Positions 1-7,646 of a stretch of DNA of 27,823 nt are shown piece after piece (position 1 is the first letter of the stretch; every line of letters starts with the position of its first letter). The DNA is from Bacteroidota bacterium. GTDB lineage: Bacteria; Bacteroidota; Bacteroidia; Chitinophagales; Chitinophagaceae. Under the pieces are notes generated by a model. It worked only from the letters and a program-made list of their open reading frames with translations. It did not search any database and had not been told where the DNA came from. Position numbers and translations under genes: made by a program. The stretch lies in the NCBI GenBank assembly GCA_023418315.1, contig JAEZZY010000032.1, forward strand, positions 1 through 27,823, given 5' to 3'.

Positions 1-158
1 GGGGTACGCTGGTATTTGAGACAAACGATATTAATGAGGGATGGGACGGCAAATACAAAGGCACTTCTCAGCCCATGGGCGTATATGTCTATATCGTAGA
101 GGCGGTGCGTAACGGAAGGACGTTCTATAAACAAGGCAATGTTACGTTGATTCGATAG
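1..158 (+). CDS. T9SS type B sorting domain protein, C-terminal end only
   Basis: The reading frame is open from the window edge (first full codon at base 3) to a TAG at 156-158 and gives the last 51 residues of a protein. The fragment reads GWDGKYKG, then QPMGVYVYIVEA, and ends KQGNVTLIR. This is the usual end of the gliding-motility-associated (CHU_C) C-terminal domain, which directs secreted proteins through the Bacteroidota type IX secretion system. The protein is therefore probably exported to or beyond the outer membrane. Its main functional part lies outside the window, so its activity cannot be told. Confidence 0.85.
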   Translation, partial: GTLVFETNDINEGWDGKYKGTSQPMGVYVYIVEAVRNGRTFYKQGNVTLIR

Positions 159-173
159 TAATTGGTTAAATAA

Positions 174-220
174 AGATAAAGAGAGGGATTGCAGCTTCGC
201 TGCAATCCCTCTCTTTATCT
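174..220. terminator. 22-bp perfect hairpin between convergent genes
   Basis: A perfect 22-bp inverted repeat (174-195 and 199-220) surrounds a TTC loop. It lies 15 bp after the T9SS protein stop and 11 bp before the stop of the convergent DUF72 gene. The outer stem is AT-rich, and the inner stem contains GCAGC/GCTGC. It probably terminates transcription from both sides. No long U-tract follows on either strand, so the outer A/T part of the stem may serve that role. Confidence 0.75.
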
Positions 221-231
221 CTCCCGCTCCA

Positions 232-1134
232 TTAAAATAATTCAGGCCGTTCCATTCTTTTCGGAAGCGGGATATCCGTTTTGCATTTTTCGTTAAGTTG
301 CTCAATCAAATAGCGGATCAGTTCCGGCGAATGAAGTTCATTGTGCTGGTGCATGAAGAAAATACATTGCTCCAGCCCCTCGCTCATCCATTTCTTTATA
401 CGCAATACCCAATCATTTATCCGCTCATAATCGGTGCGGTGCAATCCATTCCCTACAAAACGAATAAAACAATCAGGTGTGGACAAGTGCATGTGTACGC
501 AATCCCGCCTGCCTGCCGCATCCGTTATAATCGTTCCCCTTTTATGCGCACATAGGAAATTATACAAATCGGCAGAGTAGCCTTCGCTCCCTTCGTACCA
601 TTCAGGATGCCGAAATTCGGCAAATAACCGTACATCCTTAGGAACCATCGAAATAAACTCCTCAATTTGCGCTATATGGGCAGGCTTCATTTGCGGATGA
701 GGCAGCATAAGTATAGCCCCAAGATTTTTTTCAAACGCACCAATAGAGGTAAGAAACCGATCCATCTCTTCTGTTACATTGTTAAGCCGTTTTAGGTGAG
801 TGATGGTTTTAGGGAACTTTGGAAAGAACTTAAAGGCATCCGGCACCTTATGTTTCCAGTTTTCTACCTCCTTTATAGAAGGGGTTTTATAAAAACTAGC
901 ATTGAATTCTATACAATTAAATTGCCGCGCATAATATTCCAAAAAATCTTTTTCCTTAGTGCCCGGCGGATACAATTTACCTATCCAGTCTTTCCTGCCC
1001 CATTTGGCGCAACCTATAAAAAAGCTCGTGTTTCCTTTCCCTTTAGCAAGTGCTTGTTTAGTGCCTATAGGGTCGGGAGGAAGCGAGAAATCAATATTGT
1101 CTAATTCGTTTGCATTTACTTTTCCAAACTCCAT
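232..1134 (-). CDS. DUF72 (YecE-like) family protein
   Basis: This 300-aa protein matches the DUF72/YecE family, a TIM-barrel-like family whose biochemical role is not settled. The family signature begins near residue 38 (FFIGCAKWGRKDW), followed by YPPGTKEKDFLEYYA and IEFNASFYKTP around residues 55-85. FAEFRHPEWY lies further on, matching the conserved FRHPSW-type segment of the family. It has no signal peptide or membrane segments, so it should be cytoplasmic. The first 35 residues precede the conserved domain and look flexible. The ATG at 1134 is the first in frame and lies about 50 bp downstream of a TATATTTG -7 box. The gene is monocistronic, divergent from the cytochrome oxidase operon and convergent with the T9SS gene. 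Confidence 0.9.
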   Translation of the reverse strand: MEFGKVNANELDNIDFSLPPDPIGTKQALAKGKGNTSFFIGCAKWGRKDWIGKLYPPGTKEKDFLEYYARQFNCIEFNASFYKTPSIKEVENWKHKVPDAFKFFPKFPKTITHLKRLNNVTEEMDRFLTSIGAFEKNLGAILMLPHPQMKPAHIAQIEEFISMVPKDVRLFAEFRHPEWYEGSEGYSADLYNFLCAHKRGTIITDAAGRRDCVHMHLSTPDCFIRFVGNGLHRTDYERINDWVLRIKKWMSEGLEQCIFFMHQHNELHSPELIRYLIEQLNEKCKTDIPLPKRMERPELF

Positions 1135-1185
1135 AACCGTGTTTTTCTGCGTTTAAAATTTATCTTGTGTTTCAAAAATTATCTC

Positions 1186-1193
1186 CAAATATA
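1186..1193 (-). promoter_or_regulatory. -7 box of the DUF72 gene
   Basis: On the minus strand this reads TATATTTG, a full match to the Bacteroidota -7 consensus TAnnTTTG. It lies 51 bp before the ATG. No TTG is present at the -33 spacing, so the call rests on one element. Confidence 0.45.
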
Positions 1194-1275
1194 GAGCGGT
1201 TGCAGGTAAGTGATGAAGGTATGATTTGCCTATCATCCGCCTAAAAATCCTTATCGTCTTTTACACTTGCTTTCT

Positions 1276-1283
1276 TACCTTTG
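1276..1283 (+). promoter_or_regulatory. -7 box of the cytochrome oxidase operon
   Basis: TACCTTTG matches TAnnTTTG exactly and lies 38 bp upstream of the ctaB ATG, giving a leader of roughly 30 nt. No clear -33 TTG is visible at the expected distance. Confidence 0.5.
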
Positions 1284-1321
1284 CGCCATCTTTGGTATAA
1301 AATATCTTCTACTAAAAACTA

Positions 1322-2233
1322 ATGTTGCAGGAACAACCCATAAAAGTTAAGGAAACGGCATTTGTAGTATCCCGCGTTCGCGATTACGGGCAATTGCTCA
1401 AGCCGAACCTCAGCTTTATGGTTGTTTTTTCCAGTGTAATCGGGTACTTGTTGGCGCCCGATGTGTATTTTGAATGGAAGAATGTATTGCTGCTTTTTGG
1501 CGGTGGAATGCTCGTTACAGGTGGCGCCAATACCATCAATCAAATTCTGGAGCGCTATTCCGATAAATATATGAAACGCACCATGCTGCGCCCTATGCCC
1601 GATGGCAGGATGAACACGGCGGAAGCATGGATATTTGCAGCGCTTACGGGAGTTTCCGGATCTGTTTTATTAGGTTATTTTTTCAATCCACTTACGGGGA
1701 TACTGAGTTTTCTTTCCTTGCTGCTTTATGCTTTTGCCTATACACCAATGAAAAAAATTCATTCCGTGGCGGTTTTGATTGGTGCTATTCCCGGTGCATT
1801 ACCTCCGCTCATCGGATGGGTAGCGGCTACAAACAGCCTGTTTGGGGTGGCAAGTCTTGGTGGGTGGATTTTATTTCTTATTCAATTCTTCTGGCAGTTT
1901 CCGCACTTCTGGGCTATAGCGTGGGTGGCTTTTGAGGATTATCAAAAAGCGGGGATACGCATGCTGCCCTCGGAAGCAGGGAAAACGCGTTTTACGGGTT
2001 TGCAATGTATGTTTTATAGCATTGTGCTGGTGCCTTTAGCCGTTATGCCGCGTTTGATAGGAATGAGCGGGAATGTAGGGATGTGGCTCTCCATACTTTG
2101 CGGTATGGCATATTTTGCAGCTTCCGTTCAGTTTTACAGAAAAAATGATCATAAATCTGCAAAAACAGTCATGTTTACTTCGTTTATTTATTTGCCCGTA
2201 GTATTGATGGTTTTGCTTTTTGATAAATTATAA
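1322..2233 (+). CDS. ctaB: Protoheme IX farnesyltransferase (heme O synthase)
   Basis: This 303-aa polytopic membrane protein of the UbiA prenyltransferase superfamily attaches a farnesyl group to heme B to make heme O, the precursor of heme A for terminal oxidases. The first prenyl-binding motif is visible at N73-xxx-E77-xxx-D81, followed by the CyoE/CtaB signature MKRTMLRPMPDGRM. The first aspartate of the usual NxxxDxxxD is glutamate here. A second conserved stretch is QFFWQFPHFWAIAWVAFEDYQKAGIRML, cited here only in its parts QFPHFWAIAW and DYQKAGIRML. Eight or nine hydrophobic segments are expected. It is the first gene of the oxidase maturation operon and lies directly upstream of the first subunit III gene. 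The ATG at 1322 is the first in frame after the promoter. Confidence 0.95.
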   Translation: MLQEQPIKVKETAFVVSRVRDYGQLLKPNLSFMVVFSSVIGYLLAPDVYFEWKNVLLLFGGGMLVTGGANTINQILERYSDKYMKRTMLRPMPDGRMNTAEAWIFAALTGVSGSVLLGYFFNPLTGILSFLSLLLYAFAYTPMKKIHSVAVLIGAIPGALPPLIGWVAATNSLFGVASLGGWILFLIQFFWQFPHFWAIAWVAFEDYQKAGIRMLPSEAGKTRFTGLQCMFYSIVLVPLAVMPRLIGMSGNVGMWLSILCGMAYFAASVQFYRKNDHKSAKTVMFTSFIYLPVVLMVLLFDKL

Positions 2234-2240
2234 TCTTTTG

Positions 2241-2885
2241 ATGCCGGAGATGATGACTGACACAGCACAACAAAGAAAAATACATCCACAAAAATTTGCC
2301 TTGTGGATCGCTATGGCAAGTATCGTAATGATGTTTGCTGGGCTTACCAGCGCGTATGTGGTGAAACAAGCGCAGGGCAATTGGCGAAGTTATCAGTTGC
2401 CAACCGTTTTTTGGATTTCTACGGCGGTCATCCTTATCAGCAGTATTACCTTTCATTTGGGGCTTAAAGCCTTTAAGCAGAGAGCTATGCCCCGCTTCAA
2501 ATCACTTATTACACTCACGCTAATCTTAGGCATCCTCTTTAGTATTTTCCAAGCTATAGGGTTTTATGAACTTTCCCATCAGGAACAGCCCGTGGTGTAT
2601 GACGGCGTGCAGCAGTATGTGAGAGAAGACGGAGTTTCCAGAGAAAATATTTATCCGGTAAAAGTAAATGGCAATCCCAGCGAATCTTTTTTATTCATTA
2701 TAGCGGGCTTACACCTACTCCATATTTTAGGGGGGATTGTAGCCTTAGCTCTTGTTTTTTTTCGGGCATTCCGCAAGCGGGTAAAGGTCTATAGCTCCAC
2801 CGGGTTGGAGATTGTAGGCACTTATTGGCACTTTGTGGATATATTATGGATTTATTTATTTATATTCTTTCTGGCAAATCAATAA
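2241..2885 (+). CDS. Cytochrome c oxidase subunit III, first paralogue
   Basis: This protein of about 214 aa belongs to the heme-copper oxidase subunit III family. It has five hydrophobic segments. The conserved GLHLLHILGG and the final YWHFVDILWIYLF motif are typical of the family, whose members support the stability and proton uptake of the catalytic subunit. The frame is open from a TTG at 2220 that overlaps ctaB by 14 bp. I chose the first ATG at 2241; 2250 and 2253 are also possible. It has a polar loop of about 30 residues with VYDGVQQYVREDG before its last segments. It lies 7 bp after ctaB and 44 bp before a second, more canonical subunit III gene. The pair may form part of one oxidase or serve two. 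Confidence 0.88.
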   Translation: MPEMMTDTAQQRKIHPQKFALWIAMASIVMMFAGLTSAYVVKQAQGNWRSYQLPTVFWISTAVILISSITFHLGLKAFKQRAMPRFKSLITLTLILGILFSIFQAIGFYELSHQEQPVVYDGVQQYVREDGVSRENIYPVKVNGNPSESFLFIIAGLHLLHILGGIVALALVFFRAFRKRVKVYSSTGLEIVGTYWHFVDILWIYLFIFFLANQ

Positions 2886-2929
2886 AATCTTTTAGAAATT
2901 TACACTCAATTCTATTTTTTTACAATTCT

Positions 2930-3676
2930 ATGGCACAACAAGCGGCAATAACAACAGAACAAAAACTTTGGGGCGGTGGACGCTCACCTTTCAATGTGAG
3001 CTATGGTAAGATGATGATGTGGTTTTTCCTTCTTTCCGATGCTTTTACCTTCGGCGCATTTTTGATTTCCTATGGCACTACCCGTTTTTTCAGCAGCGTA
3101 TGGCCGGATCCCAATCAGGTATTCCACGCATTTCCTTTTCTGGGACATCATTATTTGCCCTTACTTTTTGTGAGCTTGATGACCTTTATCCTCATCATGA
3201 GTTCCGTAACGATGGTGCTGGCCGTACATGCCGGTCATTACGGCGACCGCGCCGGCGTTACCAAATGGCTGCTTTGGACAATTATCGGTGGCATTTGCTT
3301 CCTGAGTTGCCAAGCTTGGGAATGGACGCACTTGCATCATCAAGGCGCTTGGTGGGGCTCATTCACCGATATCAACGCACCTTTAGATTCTATAAAAGGC
3401 TTTTTTAATGAAAAGGCAATAGCCGACCCGACCTTCGCGGCGGGGGCTGGCTTGCAGTCCACCCACGATTTTTATAACTACTTCTTTACCATCACCGGTT
3501 TCCACGGGGGCCACGTAGCGAGCGGGGTTATATTGCTCATTATGGTGTTGATCAATACCGTAAACGGCACTTACGACAAGCGCGGACACTATGAAATGGT
3601 GGAAAAAGTAGGACTCTACTGGCACTTTGTGGATCTGGTTTGGGTATTCGTATTTACTTGTTTCTACTTACTCTAA
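2930..3676 (+). CDS. Cytochrome c oxidase subunit III, second paralogue
   Basis: This 248-aa membrane protein is a second subunit III of the heme-copper oxidase family. It carries WGGGRSPFNVSYGKMMMWFF near the N-terminus, then SDAFTFGAFL, FHGGHVASG and the closing YWHFVDLVWVFVF. I chose the ATG at 2930, which starts MAQQAAITTEQ and leaves a 44-bp gap after the first paralogue. Starts further upstream (from 2825) would overlap the previous gene. It is longer than its neighbour, and its FHGGHVASG motif is closer to the canonical family. A 40-residue loop with APLDSIKGFFNEKA lies between its middle helices. It is expected in the inner membrane as part of a caa3/aa3-type oxidase whose subunits I and II are encoded outside the window. 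Confidence 0.92.
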   Translation: MAQQAAITTEQKLWGGGRSPFNVSYGKMMMWFFLLSDAFTFGAFLISYGTTRFFSSVWPDPNQVFHAFPFLGHHYLPLLFVSLMTFILIMSSVTMVLAVHAGHYGDRAGVTKWLLWTIIGGICFLSCQAWEWTHLHHQGAWWGSFTDINAPLDSIKGFFNEKAIADPTFAAGAGLQSTHDFYNYFFTITGFHGGHVASGVILLIMVLINTVNGTYDKRGHYEMVEKVGLYWHFVDLVWVFVFTCFYLL

Positions 3677-3715
3677 TTCAACTATTCATAACGTAAAAAT
3701 TCAAAATTGGAAGAA

Positions 3716-4141
3716 ATGTCCCAACACGATTATAGCGAACACATCAAACAGCATTATTACGAAGGAGATCAGTCAAAACTGTATTCCGGTGTAATGAACC
3801 ATCACTTCAACCATGATACCAAATCCCCTGAAAGCAAACAGCAAATAGGGCGTATATGGAAAGTATTCTGGATTTTATTGATCGTAACGGTCGTAGAAGT
3901 AGTAATCGGTATGTTCTTTAGCCATCACATGCCTAAAGGCTTGGTTGCTTTCTTTTTCCTTGCACTTACCTTATTTAAAGCCGGCTATATAGTAGCCATC
4001 TTTATGCACCTTGGTGATGAATTTAAGAATTTTATCATTATGATATTAATTCCTTTGACTTTGTTCATTTGGTTTATTTTGGCATTCCTTATGGACGGTC
4101 ATTTCTGGCTACAGATGAACACCACTGCACCTATGCGCTAA
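3716..4141 (+). CDS. Cytochrome c oxidase subunit IV-type membrane protein
   Basis: This 141-aa protein has a histidine- and lysine-rich soluble N-terminus of about 50 residues, followed by three hydrophobic segments, as in the prokaryotic cytochrome c oxidase subunit IV (COX4_pro) family. A typical stretch is LFKAGYIVAIFMHLGDE around residues 92-108. The subunit is small, non-catalytic and helps assembly or stability of the oxidase. I chose the ATG at 3716 (MSQHDYSEH); the frame is also open from a TTG at 3707. A GGAAG lies just before the ATG. The family identity rests on topology, the FMHL motif and position between subunit III and SCO. Confidence 0.85.
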   Translation: MSQHDYSEHIKQHYYEGDQSKLYSGVMNHHFNHDTKSPESKQQIGRIWKVFWILLIVTVVEVVIGMFFSHHMPKGLVAFFFLALTLFKAGYIVAIFMHLGDEFKNFIIMILIPLTLFIWFILAFLMDGHFWLQMNTTAPMR

Positions 4142-4156
4142 TGTATTATTTTATAA

Positions 4157-4861
4157 ATGACTAAGAAAAAATCGAATAGCAGATTTCTTATAGGATTAGC
4201 GGTAGCCTTAGTGCTGCCGCTTTCTTTTTATTTCGTTGCCAAAGTATTGAAGAAAGACAAGATAAAAATGCCGCATTTTTATCGTTCGGAAACGGTGGTC
4301 AATAAGGATACGGTATTTCATCAAGTGAAAGACCTGACGCTGGTGAACCAACTCGGCGATACCATTTCCCTAAACAAAACCTTAAAAGGCAAAATACTCG
4401 CTGTAGATTTCATGTTTACTTCTTGCCCTTCCGTTTGTCCAAAGCTGACCGGCAATATGAAAATGCTTCAATGGGCGTTTCGTAAAGATCCCAAGAAAAA
4501 AAGAAGTATGGAAGAAGATGTGCAACTTATTTCCATTACCGTCAATCCCGAAGCCGATAGCTTTCCCGTGCTGAGAGCCTATGCCGACCGCTATGGCGCC
4601 AATCATGACCGCTGGTGGTTTTTGACGGGAGATAAAGAGAAAATATATGACTATGCGCGCAACGAACTGGGCTTATCCTTGCAACCGGGCGATGGCAATG
4701 AACATGATTTTATCCATACGCAAAAGATTGTGGTGCTGGATCAGGAGCGCTATATCCGCGGTTATTATGATGGCTTAGACACCGCTGCCATTAGCCAATG
4801 CGCTTATGATATTTCGCTGCTTTCCATAGAAAATAAAAACAGAAAAAAGACCAACCAATAA
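4157..4861 (+). CDS. SCO1/SenC family copper chaperone for cytochrome oxidase
   Basis: This 234-aa protein has one N-terminal membrane anchor (residues about 10-30) and a periplasmic thioredoxin-like domain. The copper-binding C90-PSV-C94 motif and the distal His187 (DFIHTQK) are both present, so the three ligands known in SCO proteins are complete. SCO proteins deliver copper to, or reduce, the CuA centre of oxidase subunit II. Neighbours agree: it follows subunit IV by 15 bp, and its stop overlaps the start of the DUF420 gene by one base (TAATG), which suggests translational coupling. A lysine-rich insertion (DPKKKRSMEED) lies around residues 111-121. Confidence 0.95.
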   Translation: MTKKKSNSRFLIGLAVALVLPLSFYFVAKVLKKDKIKMPHFYRSETVVNKDTVFHQVKDLTLVNQLGDTISLNKTLKGKILAVDFMFTSCPSVCPKLTGNMKMLQWAFRKDPKKKRSMEEDVQLISITVNPEADSFPVLRAYADRYGANHDRWWFLTGDKEKIYDYARNELGLSLQPGDGNEHDFIHTQKIVVLDQERYIRGYYDGLDTAAISQCAYDISLLSIENKNRKKTNQ

Positions 4862-5406
4862 TGAGCCTCACGCCCTTATTAAAAAAGAATGACAAGCAAG
4901 CAAAGCTATGGATCGTAGTTGTTTCGTTTGTCGTGTTTGCCGCTATTGTGGTTTTATCCCGTGTGAAGCTGGATGTGGACCTTGGTTTTGATGTGCATGT
5001 TTTTGCGCTTATAAATGCTATTATCAATTCAATGGTGAGCATTCTGCTTATCGCCGCTTTTATCGCCGTAAAGAATAAAAACTTGGTGGCACATCGAAAT
5101 ATCATGCTTACGGCTATTGCGCTTTCCGCCTTGTTTTTAGTTTCCTATGTAGCACACCATTTGCTGTCGGGTGATACCAAATTCGGCGGCGAAGGCACGA
5201 TACGCTATATTTATTTTTTCATTCTCATCACTCATATTTTCCTGGCTGCAATCATCCTGCCGTTCATTCTTTTCACTGCCTACCGCTCTCTTATTGGCGA
5301 ATATGCCAAGCATAAAAAACTGGCGCGCTATACATTTCCTCTATGGCTGTATGTAAGTATTACCGGCGTGGTGGTGTATCTGATGATATCGCCCTACTAT
5401 CAATAA
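4861..5406 (+). CDS. DUF420 membrane protein (YozB/CtaM-like)
   Basis: This 181-aa protein has five hydrophobic segments and matches the DUF420 family. The conserved histidines are visible in AHRNIMLTA, SYVAHHLL, LITHIFLA and KHKKLARYTFPLWLY. In Staphylococcus aureus a DUF420 protein, CtaM, is needed for function of the heme-copper oxidase, which fits the position here after SCO. The exact biochemical role is not established for this phylum. The start overlaps the SCO stop by one base. Confidence 0.87.
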   Translation: MSLTPLLKKNDKQAKLWIVVVSFVVFAAIVVLSRVKLDVDLGFDVHVFALINAIINSMVSILLIAAFIAVKNKNLVAHRNIMLTAIALSALFLVSYVAHHLLSGDTKFGGEGTIRYIYFFILITHIFLAAIILPFILFTAYRSLIGEYAKHKKLARYTFPLWLYVSITGVVVYLMISPYYQ

Positions 5407-5426
5407 TTATTGCCTAATTTTGCCTC

Positions 5427-5639
5427 ATGAAAAAGCTGCTTTTCTCTCTGTGCTTTATGTTGATGTCTGTAGCGGTAAGCTACGCGCAAGGCTGCTCGGT
5501 ATGTACCAAAACGGCGGCAGAACTGGGCGATAAAGGCGCCAAAGGAATGAACAACGGCATTCTTTACCTTGCTGCTTTTCCGCTTGTAGCCTTAGGTTCT
5601 ATAGGCTATATCTGGTGGAGAAAAACGAAAGCAGAATAA
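5427..5639 (+). CDS. Small CxxC membrane protein at the end of the oxidase operon
   Basis: This 70-aa protein has an N-terminal signal sequence (residues 1-20, ending SYAQ). Immediately after it comes a G-C-S-V-C motif (Cys23 and Cys26), then about 20 soluble residues. A single membrane helix follows (about residues 45-63, ILYLAAFPLVALGSIGYIWW) and a short basic tail. The mature protein would show a periplasmic CxxC at its very N-terminus tethered to the inner membrane. It starts 20 bp after the DUF420 gene, so it is probably co-transcribed. I recognise this layout as a recurrent hypothetical protein near Bacteroidota oxidase genes but know no assigned function. A role in copper or thiol handling for the oxidase is inferred from the motif and context only. 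Confidence 0.8.
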   Translation: MKKLLFSLCFMLMSVAVSYAQGCSVCTKTAAELGDKGAKGMNNGILYLAAFPLVALGSIGYIWWRKTKAE

Positions 5640-5679
5640 AATTCTAATCATTATTCCTGCCCTTAATTTTTAAAAAAAA

Positions 5680-6222
5680 TCAGCTGTTTAGTTTTCTGAA
5701 CAACCATAAATAGTCATTCACAAAATCTTCCACATTTTTTTCAAAAGACGGTACGAGCAATACTCCCTCTTCATTGAATTTTTTATCCACCTCCGGCACA
5801 ATCAGTAATTTGGGTGAAGCGATACCAAACAATGCCGGAACCAATTGTAAAAGTTGTTGCGAAGCCCGCATACCGCCCATCATACCGTTTGAAGAAGTGG
5901 CGATGCCAAAAACTTTCCTAAGCTGCTTGGGAAAATGATCGAACAGGTTTTTCATAGCAGGTGAATAAGCGCCGTTGTACTCCGGCGAGCAAATGATAAA
6001 ACCCTGAGCTGCAAACATGCGCCGGGCAATGGGTTTCAATTCTTCCGGCGCTTCTTCGACGCTGCTCCATACTTTTTGTATAAAGGGAAATTGCACCTCG
6101 TTTAGGGAAATAAGCCCCACATGGAGGTTTTCCTGCTTTTGCAGTTTATGGTATAAATGCTTGGCTACTCTTAGGCTCAGGCTGCTTTGGCGCGGGCTTC
6201 CGGCTATGATTTCTATGTGCAT
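5680..6222 (-). CDS. NADPH-dependent FMN reductase family protein
   Basis: This 180-aa flavodoxin-like protein matches the FMN_red family of NAD(P)H-dependent quinone, azo or chromate reductases. The flavin phosphate-binding loop GSPRQSSLS is at residues 8-16, and the flavin-ring loop SPEYNGAYSPAMKNLFD is at 79-95. It should be cytoplasmic. The physiological acceptor cannot be told from sequence. The start ATG lies 22 bp downstream of a TATATTTG -7 box, which gives the gene its own promoter just after the tandem terminators that follow the upstream dehydrogenase gene. It is convergent with the oxidase operon; I see no GC-rich terminator in the 40 bp between their stops. Confidence 0.9.
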   Translation of the reverse strand: MHIEIIAGSPRQSSLSLRVAKHLYHKLQKQENLHVGLISLNEVQFPFIQKVWSSVEEAPEELKPIARRMFAAQGFIICSPEYNGAYSPAMKNLFDHFPKQLRKVFGIATSSNGMMGGMRASQQLLQLVPALFGIASPKLLIVPEVDKKFNEEGVLLVPSFEKNVEDFVNDYLWLFRKLNS

Positions 6223-6244
6223 GGCAGATGAAAAAACTAAAACT

Positions 6245-6252
6245 CAAATATA
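6245..6252 (-). promoter_or_regulatory. -7 box of the FMN reductase gene
   Basis: On the minus strand this reads TATATTTG, a full match to TAnnTTTG, 22 bp upstream of the ATG and just downstream of two minus-strand terminators. No -33 TTG is visible. Confidence 0.5.
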
Positions 6253-6278
6253 GGAGATTGGAAATGGACATGGAAATG

Positions 6279-6303
6279 AAAAACGGCAGCTACAGCTCTG
6301 CCG
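6279..6303 (-). terminator. Second of two tandem minus-strand terminators
   Basis: On the minus strand, CGGCAG and CTGCCG pair across an 8-nt loop and are followed by five T. It lies directly downstream of the hairpin at 6309-6340 and would catch read-through from the dehydrogenase gene. Confidence 0.55.
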
Positions 6304-6308
6304 AATAA

Positions 6309-6340
6309 AAAAATCCACGGCTTCGATGCCGTGGATTTTT
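6309..6340 (-). terminator. Intrinsic terminator of the Leu/Glu/Phe/Val dehydrogenase gene
   Basis: A 13-bp perfect stem (6309-6321 with 6328-6340) has a 6-nt loop. The GC-rich core is TCCACGGC, flanked by A-runs that give a U-tract on the minus transcript. It begins 29 bp after the dehydrogenase stop. Flanking T/A runs on both sides mean it could also work on the plus strand. Confidence 0.85.
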
Positions 6341-6368
6341 ATGCAAGATGATGTTAAACGATTAAAAA

Positions 6369-7439
6369 TTACAAACGCGCTTTTACGTTCGCAATATCTT
6401 CCAGGCGTTTTTCAGCAATTTTTATAGCCGCAGCTTGGGTATGGATGCCTTCGGCTTCGGAAAGCCCGTAGATGTCCAAAGTGCGACCGTATATTTTCTC
6501 CACATTGCCCATTACACGCTCGCGGTTATAGCCGTCCAGTTCGGCGGCTACGTTGATCAGCCCACCTGCGTTAATCAGAAAATCGGGAGCATATAAAATT
6601 CCTTTTTTGATTAGCTCCGCACCATGTATGTTTTCATCTGCAAGCTGATTGTTGGCAGCGCCGGCTATGATGGGGCATTTCATCTTGGCTATGCTTTCGC
6701 TGTTCACAGTGGCGCCCAGTGCGCAAGGAGCATAAATGTCTATATCCATATCAAAAATAGTATCGCCGTTTACCACTTCTACGGTGCGGTATTTTTCTAC
6801 GGTTGCTTTTATTTTATCTTGGTTGATGTCGGTGATAAATACTTTAGCGCCGTCTTCTATCAGGTGTCCTACAAGGTATTGCCCTACATGGCCTACGCCT
6901 TGCACCAATACTTTTTTGCCGGAGAGGCTATCGTTGCCCCACATTTTTTTCGCGGATGCCTTCATGCCTACAAATACGCCGTAAGCGGTGAAAGGGGAAG
7001 GATCGCCGCTGCCGCCCATATATTCTGGTACGCCGGTTACGTGTTTGGTTTCGAGGGCTATATATTCCATGTCGCGGGCGGATGTATTTACGTCTTCCGC
7101 AGTGATGTATTTACCGTTCAGGCTGTTTACGAATTTTCCGTAGCGGCGCCACAGCGCTTCCGATTTTTGTTTGGGATCGGCTATGATAACGGCTTTACCG
7201 CCGCCAAGATTCAGCCCGCTGATAGCGGCTTTGAAGGTCATGCCGCGGCTAAGGCGCAGGGCATCTATGATGGCATCTTCATGGCTGTTATAGTTCCAGA
7301 GACGGGTGCCGCCCAGCGCTGGGCCGAGGGTAGTATTGTGAATGCCGATGATAGCGTTTAGTCCGGAATGAGGGTCGTGGCAAAAAACAAGTTGTTCATG
7401 CCCCATTTGTTGCATTAGGTCAAAGACAGATTGCTGCAT
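6369..7439 (-). CDS. Leucine dehydrogenase-like Glu/Leu/Phe/Val dehydrogenase
   Basis: This 356-aa protein oxidatively deaminates a branched-chain or related amino acid with NAD, or runs the reverse amination. The dimerisation/catalytic domain shows GPALGGTR, Lys70 in RGMTFK and the catalytic Lys82 in LNLGGGKAVI. These match the two lysines of the Bacillus leucine dehydrogenase active site. The coenzyme domain has GVGHVGQYL (181-189), and an Asp at the end of the next strand (FITDIN, Asp204) is typical of NAD-dependent members. Length agrees with leucine dehydrogenases (about 365 aa) rather than glutamate dehydrogenases. The exact amino acid cannot be fixed from sequence. It is monocistronic, with its own -7 box and tandem terminators, and divergent from the TonB receptor. 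Confidence 0.9.
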   Translation of the reverse strand: MQQSVFDLMQQMGHEQLVFCHDPHSGLNAIIGIHNTTLGPALGGTRLWNYNSHEDAIIDALRLSRGMTFKAAISGLNLGGGKAVIIADPKQKSEALWRRYGKFVNSLNGKYITAEDVNTSARDMEYIALETKHVTGVPEYMGGSGDPSPFTAYGVFVGMKASAKKMWGNDSLSGKKVLVQGVGHVGQYLVGHLIEDGAKVFITDINQDKIKATVEKYRTVEVVNGDTIFDMDIDIYAPCALGATVNSESIAKMKCPIIAGAANNQLADENIHGAELIKKGILYAPDFLINAGGLINVAAELDGYNRERVMGNVEKIYGRTLDIYGLSEAEGIHTQAAAIKIAEKRLEDIANVKARL

Positions 7440-7458
7440 AATGTTTTAAAATTTGCGG

Positions 7459-7466
7459 CAAACCTA
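7459..7466 (-). promoter_or_regulatory. -7 box of the amino acid dehydrogenase gene
   Basis: On the minus strand this reads TAGGTTTG, a full TAnnTTTG match, 19 bp before the ATG. A TTC rather than TTG occupies the likely -33 position. Confidence 0.45.
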
Positions 7467-7597
7467 ATCAATTTGCGCTGGATTTGAAATGATTGTGATT
7501 AGTCTCTTTCCGAAAACCTTGTTGCTAAGGCAGGATAGCGCATCCTTATTCTTAGTCTTTTAGCATTTTTAGTTTTTTGTTGGCTTAAATTATTTTA

Positions 7598-7611
7598 TTA
7601 GATTAATCTAA
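7598..7611. promoter_or_regulatory. 14-bp perfect palindrome, candidate operator for the TonB receptor
   Basis: TTAGATTAATCTAA is its own reverse complement. It ends 5 bp before the -7 box at 7617-7624, so a bound repressor would sit in the promoter spacer. The TTAG/CTAA half-sites recall DtxR/MntR-type metal-regulator boxes, but that is a resemblance only; the regulator is unknown. Confidence 0.45.
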
Positions 7612-7616
7612 AAATA

Positions 7617-7624
7617 TAATTTTG
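7617..7624 (+). promoter_or_regulatory. -7 box of the TonB receptor gene
   Basis: TAATTTTG matches TAnnTTTG and lies 22 bp upstream of the ATG at 7647. The -33 TTG is not at the usual distance; a TTG lies further upstream at 7580-7582. A weak or regulated promoter would fit this. Confidence 0.45.
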
Positions 7625-7646
7625 GCTATGAAATTCATAAAAAGTT

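Noticed and set aside
6624..7361. Long plus-strand open frame (245 codons) opposite the amino acid dehydrogenase
   Set aside because: The protein is aromatic-rich and unlike any family. The opposite strand encodes a complete, well-conserved enzyme, so this is a shadow of its codon use.
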